Part shown: positions 1 through 7,356 of the stretch, piece by piece
Numbering within the stretch: the first letter of the stretch is position 1
Layout: every line of letters begins with the position of its first letter
Source of the DNA: CAVVXN01 sp963772585
Lineage (GTDB): Bacteria; Planctomycetota; PLA2; JAEUHO01
Length of the DNA: 64,000 nucleotides
Reading direction: 5' to 3'
NCBI GenBank assembly: GCA_963772585.1
Contig: CAVYXV010000002.1
Coordinates: 248,001-312,000, forward strand
Program-made: the position numbers and the translations under genes
The notes under the pieces: generated by a model
The model's database searches: none
The model's input: the letters and a program-made list of their open reading frames with translations, nothing else
Told to the model about the DNA's origin: nothing

Positions 1-623
1 ACGAGCCCGAGCGGGTTGTCCTGCGAGTCCACCCCGCCCGCGAGGGCCCAGTCGATCTCCCCGCGGCGGATCATGCGCAGGGCGAGGCCCAGCGCCTGGT
101 TCGAGGCGGAGCAGGCCGTCGTGATGGTGTGAACCGGCCCGCCGATCCCGTGCCGCTTCGCAAGGGCGGCCGCCGGCCGATCGGACGGGGCGCGAAGGAG
201 GGACTCGGGGTGGAGACGGTCGAGTTCCCGGGCGAAGCGGACGGCGTCGAAGGTCCCGTCGTCATCCAGCCAGCGATCGACGTCCTCCGGCCGGTGGATG
301 CCGGGACCGGCGCCCAGCACCACGCCGGCGCGCTCGTGAGGTCCGCGCCCGATGCCCGCGTCGGCGAGCGCCTCCGCGGCCGCGGCGGTCGCGAAGAGCG
401 CCCGTACGTCGCCCGTCGCGGCGGCCTCGGGGTGCAGGGCGGCGATCCGTTCGAAGTCCTCGGGCGAGACCTCCGCGAGCGCGGTCGTCGGCGGGTGGGC
501 GGCGGCGAATCGCCGGGGCGCGCTGACGCCGACGTCGCCCTGGACGCTGCGCGTCCAGAGGGACTCCTTGTCCACGCCGAGCGGCGTGACGGCGCCGAGG
601 CCGGTGACCACGACGCGGCGCAT
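1..623 (-). CDS. beta-ketoacyl-ACP synthase (ketosynthase), 3' end outside window
   Basis: Only the N-terminal ~207 residues are present; the gene runs off the left edge. It begins MRRVVVTGLGAVTPLG, the usual start of FabF/FabB-type condensing enzymes. The nucleophile motif TTACSAS, with catalytic Cys near residue 170, is intact, so this copy is probably active up to the point where it is cut; the two catalytic histidines would lie outside. The ATG overlaps the stop of the upstream dehydratase (TGATG), so the two are translationally coupled. In the family it would perform decarboxylative Claisen condensation of malonyl-ACP with an acyl chain in the cytoplasm. It is the second active-looking ketosynthase of the operon, which suggests separate initiation and elongation roles (inference). 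Confidence 0.9.
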   Translation of the reverse strand, partial: MRRVVVTGLGAVTPLGVDKESLWTRSVQGDVGVSAPRRFAAAHPPTTALAEVSPEDFERIAALHPEAAATGDVRALFATAAAAEALADAGIGRGPHERAGVVLGAGPGIHRPEDVDRWLDDDGTFDAVRFARELDRLHPESLLRAPSDRPAAALAKRHGIGGPVHTITTACSASNQALGLALRMIRRGEIDWALAGGVDSQDNPLGL

Positions 624-1060
624 CAGCCTTCCCCCCCGAAGGCCCGGCAGCGCTCCCGGAGCGCGTCCGGATCCTCCACGGGGACGTGCGCGTAGAGCAC
701 GCGGCCGATTTCCGCGACGGTCTCGCCGGCGACCTCCGCCCGGGCGCGGGCGATCGACCCCTTCGGGTTGGTCCCCAGGAGCTCGCCGACCAGGTGGAGC
801 GTGGTTCCCGGTTCGAGCGCGCTCGGTACGCGCGCGTCCTCCATGACGGAGAGGACGACGGAGAAGCGGAAGTCGTGGGCGGCGATCGCGCTCCAGGCCG
901 TCAACTGGAGCATCGACTCGATCACGAGCGTCGCGGGGAAGAGCGACCGCCGGTCGAAGTGGCCGCGGAAGGCCTCGTCCGCCAACGACACCTGCTTCAC
1001 GCCCTCCACGCGGCGCCCGGGCTCGAGGTGGGTGATGCGGTCGAAGAGGAGGAACCTCAC
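623..1060 (-). CDS. hotdog-fold 3-hydroxyacyl-ACP dehydratase, FabZ/FabA-like
   Basis: A 145-residue protein starting with GTG, which overlaps the stop of the preceding ketosynthase-like gene (GTGA). The segment FRGHFDRRSLFPATLVIES aligns with the FabZ active-site block: His34 corresponds to the catalytic His and Glu48 to the catalytic Glu. The canonical PGRPIMPG turn is replaced by DRRSLFPA, so this is a divergent member rather than housekeeping FabZ, which in this window is fused to LpxC at 46.3-47.6 kb. The expected reaction is dehydration of 3-hydroxyacyl-ACP to enoyl-ACP. Its place between two ketosynthase genes indicates a dedicated pathway. The reaction is inferred from the family; the substrate is unknown. 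Confidence 0.85.
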   Translation of the reverse strand: MRFLLFDRITHLEPGRRVEGVKQVSLADEAFRGHFDRRSLFPATLVIESMLQLTAWSAIAAHDFRFSVVLSVMEDARVPSALEPGTTLHLVGELLGTNPKGSIARARAEVAGETVAEIGRVLYAHVPVEDPDALRERCRAFGGEG

Positions 1061-2118
1061 GGGCGGACCTCCACGAGCGCGCAGGCGGCCGCGCCCTCGG
1101 GCGTCGTCGTGACGAACGCCGTGAGGCCCCGGCTCTCCTCGTCGCCCCGGACCGCGTCGGCGACCCACGAGGGGGCGGCGGCGACGCCCGCGTGTCCGGT
1201 CTCCCGCCACGCGGTCGAGAGCCGCTCCGGCGGGGGGAGCGTGCCGGACATCGCCCGCCGCAGGGGCTCCCGCTCGGCGTCGGCGAGGCACCCGGCGAAC
1301 TCGATCCGGCCAAGATCCGAGGGCTCCACGCCGGCCTGGCGGCAGGCCCCGGCAATGGCGCGCAGCATGGTCTCGCCGGAAGGCCCGGACCGGGTCGGCG
1401 AGAGACCGAACGTCGTCGTGCCGCCGAGCAGCCACACCGTCGCCTCCGGGCCGTGCTCCTCCCGGGCCAGAAGCACGGCCGCGGCCCGCTCCACGGGACC
1501 CGGCCGTCCGTCGGCGCCGAGCGGCAGGCCGCGAAGCCGGCTCCGCGCCAGCGAGGCGGGGGAGATCCTCTCGGAGACGGCCCCGACCAGCGCCCGGTCC
1601 ACGGTTCCCGCGAGGAGGGCGCCCTGGGCCTCCAGCAGGACCCGCACGCCCGCGTCGGCGTCGGCCGTCACGACCAGGCTGTCGCCGCGCACGTCCAGGT
1701 CGATCGCGAGTTGCCCCATGGAGACGTTGTTCAACGTGGTGAGGGGCCAGAGGGGATGCACCTGTCGGTACGCGCCGGCGAAGAACGCCGAGAGATCGAA
1801 GTGGCCCCGCGTGTCCCGCGAGGCGAGCACGGCCGGAGCCAGTTCCTCGGGCGGCGTGTCCACGCTGCCGAAGGCGACGTAGAGGCCGAGGCGGGCGGCG
1901 GGGACGCCCGCGCGGTCCCTCAGCGGCCGGAGGACGCCCTCCAGTGCCTGGCCGTGGTGCCCCAGCACGCGGAGAGCCGGGTCGTCTTCGGGCCCGTAGC
2001 CCTCGCGGGAGAACTGGGCCGTGACCACGTCGCCGAACCCGGATGCGTCGAACCCGGCGACGGGCGCCACGGGCGGCATCCGCAGTTCCCCGGCGAGGAC
2101 GGCCACGCGACCGGTCAC
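1057..2118 (-). CDS. ketosynthase-like protein without catalytic Cys, probable chain-length-factor-type partner
   Basis: 353 residues, starting at GTG with a 4-base overlap (GTGA) with the ketosynthase before it. The layout is thiolase-like, but where the adjacent active enzyme has SACAAG this protein reads TADADAG, so the nucleophilic cysteine is gone. The His motifs NAHGTSTP and the GHT block are also not recognisable. Type II polyketide and aryl-polyene systems pair an active ketosynthase with such an inactive homologue, which shapes the product channel. Direct adjacency and overlap with an active ketosynthase favour the same heterodimer here (inference). It could instead be a diverged condensing-enzyme-fold protein with another role. 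An ATG-led reading farther upstream would overlap the ketosynthase gene and was rejected. Confidence 0.75.
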   Translation of the reverse strand: MTGRVAVLAGELRMPPVAPVAGFDASGFGDVVTAQFSREGYGPEDDPALRVLGHHGQALEGVLRPLRDRAGVPAARLGLYVAFGSVDTPPEELAPAVLASRDTRGHFDLSAFFAGAYRQVHPLWPLTTLNNVSMGQLAIDLDVRGDSLVVTADADAGVRVLLEAQGALLAGTVDRALVGAVSERISPASLARSRLRGLPLGADGRPGPVERAAAVLLAREEHGPEATVWLLGGTTTFGLSPTRSGPSGETMLRAIAGACRQAGVEPSDLGRIEFAGCLADAEREPLRRAMSGTLPPPERLSTAWRETGHAGVAAAPSWVADAVRGDEESRGLTAFVTTTPEGAAACALVEVRP

Positions 2119-3440
2119 GACGACGCTCCTGGGGCGCCCAGGCACAGGCACCCGTTCTGGCCGCCGAAGCCGAAGGAATTGGACAGCGCGCACGCGTGCG
2201 CCACGCGCCGCGCCTCGCCGGGTACGTAATCGAGGTCGCAGCGGGGGTCGGGCGCTTCCTGGTTGATCGTGGGGAGCAGGATCCCGCGGCGCATCCCCTC
2301 GAAGGTCAGGGCCGCCTCGATCGCCCCGGCGGCTCCGATCGTATGCCCGATCATCGACTTGTTGGACGACACGGGGACGGAGGCGGCGCGCTCGCCGAAC
2401 AGGCGTTTCAGCGCCAGCGTCTCGACGGGATCGTTCTTGGGGGTGGACGTGCCGTGCGCGTTCACGTACTCGACGGCCTCCCGGGAGAGTCCGGCGTCGT
2501 CGAGCGCGCGCCGCATGGCGAGGAGCGCGCCTTCGCCCTTCGGGTGCACGTCGGTGATGTTGAAGGCATCCGAGGAGTCGCCGTAGCCCAGGATCTCGCC
2601 GAGGATCGGCCGACCCCGCGAACGCGCCCCCTCGAGCGTCTCCAGGATCAGGGCGCCGGCTCCTTCCGCGATCACGAACCCGTTCCTCCGCCGGTCGAAC
2701 GGACGCGAGGCGGCCTGGGGGGAGGGATATCGCCGCACGAGGGCGCCGAGGAGGGCGAACCCGACGAAGTAGGTGTAGGTGAGGAGCGGTTCGGCGCCCC
2801 CGGTGATCACGAAGTCGGCGCGCCCGTCGCGCAGGAGGCGCGTCCCCTCCCCGATGGCCTGCGTACCGGCCGCGCACGCCGACACCACGGGGGCCACCGG
2901 TCCCCGCGCTCCGACCAGCCTCGCGACGAGCGTGGGCACCGTGTCCGGCATCCGGCGGGTCATCTGGTGGTCCGCGTAGGCCGGGTCGGCCGCGAGCGCG
3001 GCGGCATCGAGGCGACCTTCTTCGTCCGTGTGGCCGAAGAGGGTCGTTGCCTCGTCTTCGCGCGGCGTGTAGCCGTGACCGCCGAGGACGACGGCGACGC
3101 GCCGCGGGTCCAGGCCCTCCGGCAGGCGGGCCCCCGGAAGGGCCTCGTCCAGCGCCGTCCGGAAGAGGCGCAGGGCCGTCCCCCCCGGGACGTCGAGCGG
3201 GTGCCCGCCGAGAAGCCCGCCCGCGTCCACCTGGCCGGCGATGGTGCAGGGGAGGCCCGTGGGGTCGAAGCGGGTGATCTCTCGGATGCCCGACCGTCCC
3301 TCGGCCATGGCGTCGAACGTGGGGCCGAGGCCCCGGGCGAGGGCGGACACGACCCCCAGCCCGGTCACGACGACCCGGGGGGCCGGACCCCGCCCTCGGG
3401 GCGGGGGCGTGTCGGGACGAGGGCTGGGGCTCGGGACCAC
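2115..3440 (-). CDS. beta-ketoacyl-ACP synthase, FabF-like, active-site residues intact
   Basis: 441 residues if translated from the GTG at 3440, 20 bases after the acyl carrier protein stop. Counted from there, the nucleophile is Cys189 (VVSACAAGTQ), and the partners are His329 (NAHGTSTPKND), Lys361 and His366 (NKSMIGHTIGAAG), the complete Cys-His-His set of elongating ketosynthases. The first ~22 residues are Pro/Arg-rich and lack a family counterpart, so a start at the GTG at 3368, just before VTGLG, is possible; neither has a clear ribosome binding site. Expected role: chain elongation on the neighbouring carrier protein, in complex with the inactive homologue encoded next. It differs from primary-metabolism FabF by its gene neighbours. 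Confidence 0.88.
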   Translation of the reverse strand: MVPSPSPRPDTPPPRGRGPAPRVVVTGLGVVSALARGLGPTFDAMAEGRSGIREITRFDPTGLPCTIAGQVDAGGLLGGHPLDVPGGTALRLFRTALDEALPGARLPEGLDPRRVAVVLGGHGYTPREDEATTLFGHTDEEGRLDAAALAADPAYADHQMTRRMPDTVPTLVARLVGARGPVAPVVSACAAGTQAIGEGTRLLRDGRADFVITGGAEPLLTYTYFVGFALLGALVRRYPSPQAASRPFDRRRNGFVIAEGAGALILETLEGARSRGRPILGEILGYGDSSDAFNITDVHPKGEGALLAMRRALDDAGLSREAVEYVNAHGTSTPKNDPVETLALKRLFGERAASVPVSSNKSMIGHTIGAAGAIEAALTFEGMRRGILLPTINQEAPDPRCDLDYVPGEARRVAHACALSNSFGFGGQNGCLCLGAPGASS

Positions 3441-3460
3441 CGGTGAACGGTACGGCGGGA

Positions 3461-4030
3461 TCAGGCGCCTGCGAAGAAGCCGTGCTCCTTCTCCACCTCC
3501 TCGATCCACTGGCGGGTCAGCGTGTCGCCGTCGGGGTACTCGGCCGTCTTGCCGCACGCCCCGCAGACGACCTTCGCGCCGTCCTCGCACTGCCAATCGT
3601 GGGCGTCGCAGTGGCTGCAGGAGGCCGGGAGATGATCGACGATCCCCCGTACGCTCCGGACCAGCACCCTGGGGGTCACGAGCGTGGGCACCTCGTCCGC
3701 GTACATCCCGGCCTCCAGACCGGGGCGCTCCCCCAGGTAGAGCTTCAGGAGGCGGGCGGCGCCCTCCGTGATCTGGTTGTTGCGGTCGATCGCCTTCCCC
3801 TCGCCGAGCACCTCCTCCACGTGGTCGAGGAGGAGTTGGGTGGCGAGCTGGATCCCGAAGGCGTTCTCCAGCCGGAAATTCACGTCGAGGAAGTCGATCG
3901 ACGTCCCGCCGAGGTCGTTCACGACCGAGCCTTCGAGATCGATCTCGTTCGGCTCCAGCCGGAGCGTGGTGGCGAGGGCCTTCCGCACCTCCTCGTCGAT
4001 TCGTTCGTCCGTGATGAGGGGATTGACCAT
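3461..4030 (-). CDS. acyl carrier protein fused to a C-terminal zinc ribbon
   Basis: 189 residues, about twice the size of an ordinary acyl carrier protein. Residues 5-85 look like a carrier domain: helix-rich and acidic, with the phosphopantetheine site DLGGTSIDFLD (Ser44); the residue before Ser is Thr instead of the usual Asp. Residues 86-130 link to a C-terminal module with Cys138-x2-Cys141, Cys148 and Cys156-x2-Cys159, the pattern of a zinc ribbon, then an acidic helix. The start is the ATG at 4030. It should carry the growing chain as a thioester for the flanking ketosynthases, dehydratase and reductase. The zinc ribbon may dock a partner enzyme or sort this carrier from the housekeeping one (inference). 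Confidence 0.85.
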   Translation of the reverse strand: MVNPLITDERIDEEVRKALATTLRLEPNEIDLEGSVVNDLGGTSIDFLDVNFRLENAFGIQLATQLLLDHVEEVLGEGKAIDRNNQITEGAARLLKLYLGERPGLEAGMYADEVPTLVTPRVLVRSVRGIVDHLPASCSHCDAHDWQCEDGAKVVCGACGKTAEYPDGDTLTRQWIEEVEKEHGFFAGA

Positions 4031-4080
4031 GGTCCTCCGGAAACGGGGTGTACACGCCCCCCCCGACGCTGCCAAGGACC

Positions 4081-4845
4081 TCAGAGGGTGTGGTCGCGGA
4101 GGATGCGGTTCGACAGCCCCCGATCCACGATGATCGTCTGCCCCCGGATCGCCGCGGCGTCGGGGCTCGTGAGGAGGCGGACGGCCCCCGCGACCTCCTC
4201 CGGGAGGACGAAGAGGTCCTCGGGCAGCCGGTCGAGGCCCCGCCACAGGCGCCTCAACGTCTTGAAGGCGTCCGTCTTGACGAGCCCAGCGCACACGGCG
4301 TTCGCGTGGATCCCGCGCGGCGCGAGTTCCTCCCCCCACTGCCGCACCATGGCCTCCATCGCCGCCTTGACCGGCCCGAGCGGGTACTGCGGGTTCATGA
4401 AGCGCGAGCCGAGGCTCGAGATGAAGACGATGTGCCCACCCTCCGCCTCCAGGAGCGGCAGGGCCTTCTGCACGCAGAAGACGGGGCCGAAGAGGTTCGT
4501 CTCGACGAGCTGGCGCAGGTCGCGCTCCAGCAGGCGCCACGTTTCCTTGAACGGCGCGCGCGCCGCGTTGAGGACGAGCACGTCGAGGCGCGAGAATCGC
4601 TCGCCCACCGCGGCGATCAAGCCTCCGACGGCGTCCTTGTCCGTGAGATCGGCCTCGAACGCCTCGGCCCGCCGGCCCAGGGTTCCGACGGCTTCGCACG
4701 TCACGAGGGCGTGGCGCGCGCTCGCCGCGCTCCGCCCGTGGACCGCGATGTCGGCGCCGGCCTCGGCAAGCGCGATGGCGATGGCCCTCCCGATGCCCCG
4801 GCTGCTACCCGTGACGAGGGCGACCTTCCCGTCGAGGTGGTTCAT
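4081..4845 (-). CDS. SDR-family acyl-ACP reductase, FabL-like
   Basis: 254 residues of Rossmann fold. The NAD(P) site VTGSSRGIGRA (residues ~10-20), the SSLGS strand and the C-terminal IRGQTIIVD block resemble the FabL-type enoyl-ACP reductase (recalled from the family, not searched). The catalytic Tyr and Lys appear as YPLGPVK, that is Tyr-x5-Lys, between the x3 spacing of classical ketoreductases and the x6 spacing of enoyl reductases, so whether it reduces 3-keto or enoyl groups cannot be decided here. The ATG at 4845 overlaps the stop of the upstream glycosyltransferase (ATGA), and 50 bases separate its stop from the acyl carrier protein gene. If it is the only reductase and acts on ketones, the product would be a polyene; if it reduces enoyl groups, a saturated chain. 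Confidence 0.8.
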   Translation of the reverse strand: MNHLDGKVALVTGSSRGIGRAIAIALAEAGADIAVHGRSAASARHALVTCEAVGTLGRRAEAFEADLTDKDAVGGLIAAVGERFSRLDVLVLNAARAPFKETWRLLERDLRQLVETNLFGPVFCVQKALPLLEAEGGHIVFISSLGSRFMNPQYPLGPVKAAMEAMVRQWGEELAPRGIHANAVCAGLVKTDAFKTLRRLWRGLDRLPEDLFVLPEEVAGAVRLLTSPDAAAIRGQTIIVDRGLSNRILRDHTL

Positions 4846-5950
4846 CGTTCGGACTCCGCGCGTGGTGGGGGTCGGCGTGTGGACACGTCGCGGCCCCGCC
4901 AGGAGACCTTCCTGGAGACGTAGGTGCGGAGAATGGACCGCAGGAAGAGCGCGACGAAGAAGAGGACGTGGAGCGGGTAGAGGAGCCCGTCGAGGACGCT
5001 GAAGCGCCCGAGCTGCTTGAAGAAGATCGTCATCTGGACCGCGAACAGGCCGTAGAGGAGCAGAGAGGTGGGCTTGGGGATCCCCGTCGCCCACGTGAGG
5101 GACCCCAGGGAGCAGGTGAGCCAGAAGGCGACGAGGGCCACCCGGAGCGGGGAGGCGAGGAGAGCGCCGCGCGCGAAGTTCTTGGTCCATCCGTCGATCA
5201 GGGCGCGCGGGCCGCCGGGATACATCCGGAACTCCACGTCGCGCCCGCCCCCGAAGATGCGTACGGGCAGCCCGGCGCGGGCGTAGGCGCGCGCGAGGGC
5301 GAAGTCGTCGATGACGTCCGCGCGCGACGCGTCGTGTCCACCGGCGCGCCGGTACTCCTCGGCGCTCGTCGCGAGCAGGGGACCGAAGGCGGCGCGAGGA
5401 CGCGTGGGGCGGATCGCGCTTCCTGCCCCCGATGCCATGAACGCGATCACGTTGAACAACGCGCTCAGGTGTTCGTACGGCCGGCGCACGCGGTGGTAGG
5501 GCCAGACGCTCACCAATCCACCGTCCCGCCGGTGGAGGGCCACGGCGCGTCGGAGCCCGTCGCCGTGGAGCCGGACGTCGGCGTCCAGGAACACGAGCGT
5601 TCCTCCCTCCACGGAGGATGCGCCGACGTGGCAGGCCCAGGCCTTGCCCGTCCATCCCGCGGGGAGGGGGGGGCGCGTTCGACGCGCACGAAGGAGAAGC
5701 CCGCGGCGACCTCGGCGGTCCCGTCGTCCGAGTGGTCGTCCACGACGACGACCCGGGCTCCCGCCGGTCGCGCGGCCTCCAGGTCGCCCAGGAGCGCGGG
5801 CAGCGACGTCGCCTCGTTTCGCGCCGGGATCACGACGGTCACCGGGTCGTCGGCGACGGCCGGCGCGAGCCGCGGCAGGCGGGGCACCCTCGACAACAAG
5901 CCCCACCCCGCGAGCCAGGCGGCGAGCGCCGCTATGTGCGGGGGCTCCAT
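4842..5950 (-). CDS. GT2 family glycosyltransferase, membrane-bound, interrupted by one frameshift
   Basis: First gene of the leftward operon, starting at the ATG at 5950. The N-terminal frame reads VTVVIPARNEATSLPALL and VVVVDDHSDDGT, typical GT2 nucleotide-sugar binding elements. After ~5673 the protein continues in another frame with LPAGWTGKAWACHVG, the LVFLDADVRL motif, and 3-4 hydrophobic segments before an Arg-rich tail. The switch lies in a run of eight G (5666-5673 on the + strand); adding one base restores a ~370-residue protein. The WTGKAWAC motif is shared with carotenoid and hopanoid-associated glycosyltransferases (CrtQ and HpnB types, from memory). It probably glycosylates the lipid or pigment made by this cluster. 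A sequencing error or a phase-variable tract are the two explanations. Confidence 0.75.
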
Positions 5951-5988
5951 GGCGCCGGTTGTAGCACGCCGGCCGGTATGCTCCCGCC
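5951..5988. promoter_or_regulatory. 38-bp divergent promoter region, possibly for leaderless transcripts
   Basis: Two start codons face away from each other across only 38 bases. On the + strand TATGCT (5977-5982) lies 6 bases before the ATG at 5989; on the - strand TACAAC (5963-5958) lies 7 bases before the ATG at 5950. Neither start has a Shine-Dalgarno-like sequence. A -10 element this close to the start codon is the arrangement seen in leaderless genes. Alternatively the promoters lie inside the opposing coding regions. Confidence 0.4.
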
Positions 5989-7356
5989 ATGGAAGCCGCC
6001 GCCCGCGCCCGTTGGCCGACCGTCCTGGGAGGCCTTGCCGCCCTGCCCTTCGGGGTGCTCGGGGTGGGATTCGTCTTCCACACGGACTTCGACGCGACGG
6101 TGCTCGGGAAGTGGTCCACGGGGTGGTTGCTGTTCCTCCTCTTCTGGTGGATCGTGCTCGTTCCGAGCGCCTTCCTGGTGGTGCGCTTCGTGTTCCGGAC
6201 GCAGCGGCTGGAACTGCCCAGCGGACGCGTCGTCCACCTGCGGCCGTCGCCCAAGCTCCTGGCGCTGCTGATCGTCGGCTGGATCTTCGTGCAGGGCGTC
6301 GAGGTCCAGGTGGACCGGGCGCTCGGTCGAGGGGTCACCACGCCCTTCCAGTCGGACGTGTTCCACCCGTATCTGCAGAACGTCCCCAAGCCGAACAGCG
6401 AGCGGTTCGGCACGAACCGCTTCGGATTCCGCGGCGCCGAGATCCGGGCGAAGAAGCCGAAGGACGCCTACCGCATCTTCCTGCTGGGCGGCTCGACCGT
6501 GTTCTGCGCCGCGCTCCCGCTGGAGCAGACCCACGGGGAGAAACTCCGGACAATGCTGCAGGAGCGCTACCCCGACGTGCGGGTCGAGGTCCAGAACGCC
6601 GGGGCCGAGTGGCACTCGAGCGAGCACTCGCTCATCAAGGTCCTCACCTGGATCCAGGAGCTCGACCCGGACCTCCTGATCGTCTGGCACGCGATCAACG
6701 ACCTGTACCGGTCCTTCTCCCCGCCCGCCTTCGCCGTGGGACCGTATCGCCGGGACTACGGGCACTTCCACGGGGCGGTCGCCGCGCTGGTCCGCCCCCG
6801 CGAGGCCGGGTGGCGGATTGCCCGGATGCGCCTCGACCGGTGGTTCTCGGACTTCCGCTGCGATGCCGTGCGGGTCGCGGGTCCGGAAGGCGACGGTGTG
6901 AAGGGGATCCAGGAGATGTTCTTTCCGCGCTCGCAACCGATCGAGATCCGGGATTGGAAGAGCCTGCCGGCGTTCGAACGGAATCTCCGCGACCTCGTGG
7001 ACGTGGCCCACGCCAAGGGGACCCGGGTGCTGCTCGCCTCCCAGCCCTCCCTGTACCGGGAGGATCTCTCCGAAGCGGACCGGGAGCTCCTGTGGTTCGC
7101 CTGCGCGCACCAGGAGAACGGCACCCGGCCATCGCTCTCGTCCATGATCGAGGGCATGCGCCGGTACAACGCCGTCAGTCGGAAGGTCGCCGAGGACGAG
7201 GGTGCGCCCTTCGTGGATCTCGCCGCGCGCGTGCCCCGGACGACGGAGTACCTCTACGATGACGTCCACTACACGTCCCGTGGATGCGACGTGATCGCCG
7301 AGGCGCTGGTGGAGGCGGTCGTCGATGCGGGTTGGATCGAGGCGGCGAGGCGTTGA
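5989..7356 (+). CDS. membrane-anchored SGNH/GDSL-family hydrolase
   Basis: 455 residues. Three hydrophobic segments occupy the first ~115 residues, followed by a soluble SGNH domain: block I LLGGSTVF with nucleophile Ser169, block III-like WHAINDL with Asn237, and the C-terminal block YDDVHYT with Asp424/425 and His427. These are the Ser, Asn and Asp-His positions of the family, which includes esterases and O-acetyl or O-acyl transferases acting on lipids and polysaccharides. It is followed by the acyltransferase gene with a TGATG overlap, so the pair is co-translated and faces away from the ketosynthase operon. A role in acylating or deacylating the cluster product or a surface glycan is inferred; the substrate cannot be told from sequence. 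Confidence 0.82.
   Translation: MEAAARARWPTVLGGLAALPFGVLGVGFVFHTDFDATVLGKWSTGWLLFLLFWWIVLVPSAFLVVRFVFRTQRLELPSGRVVHLRPSPKLLALLIVGWIFVQGVEVQVDRALGRGVTTPFQSDVFHPYLQNVPKPNSERFGTNRFGFRGAEIRAKKPKDAYRIFLLGGSTVFCAALPLEQTHGEKLRTMLQERYPDVRVEVQNAGAEWHSSEHSLIKVLTWIQELDPDLLIVWHAINDLYRSFSPPAFAVGPYRRDYGHFHGAVAALVRPREAGWRIARMRLDRWFSDFRCDAVRVAGPEGDGVKGIQEMFFPRSQPIEIRDWKSLPAFERNLRDLVDVAHAKGTRVLLASQPSLYREDLSEADRELLWFACAHQENGTRPSLSSMIEGMRRYNAVSRKVAEDEGAPFVDLAARVPRTTEYLYDDVHYTSRGCDVIAEALVEAVVDAGWIEAARR

Noticed and set aside
4968..7262. Rightward 764-codon frame over the glycosyltransferase and SGNH genes
   Set aside because: Crosses two opposite genes, has no domain, and is explained by high GC.
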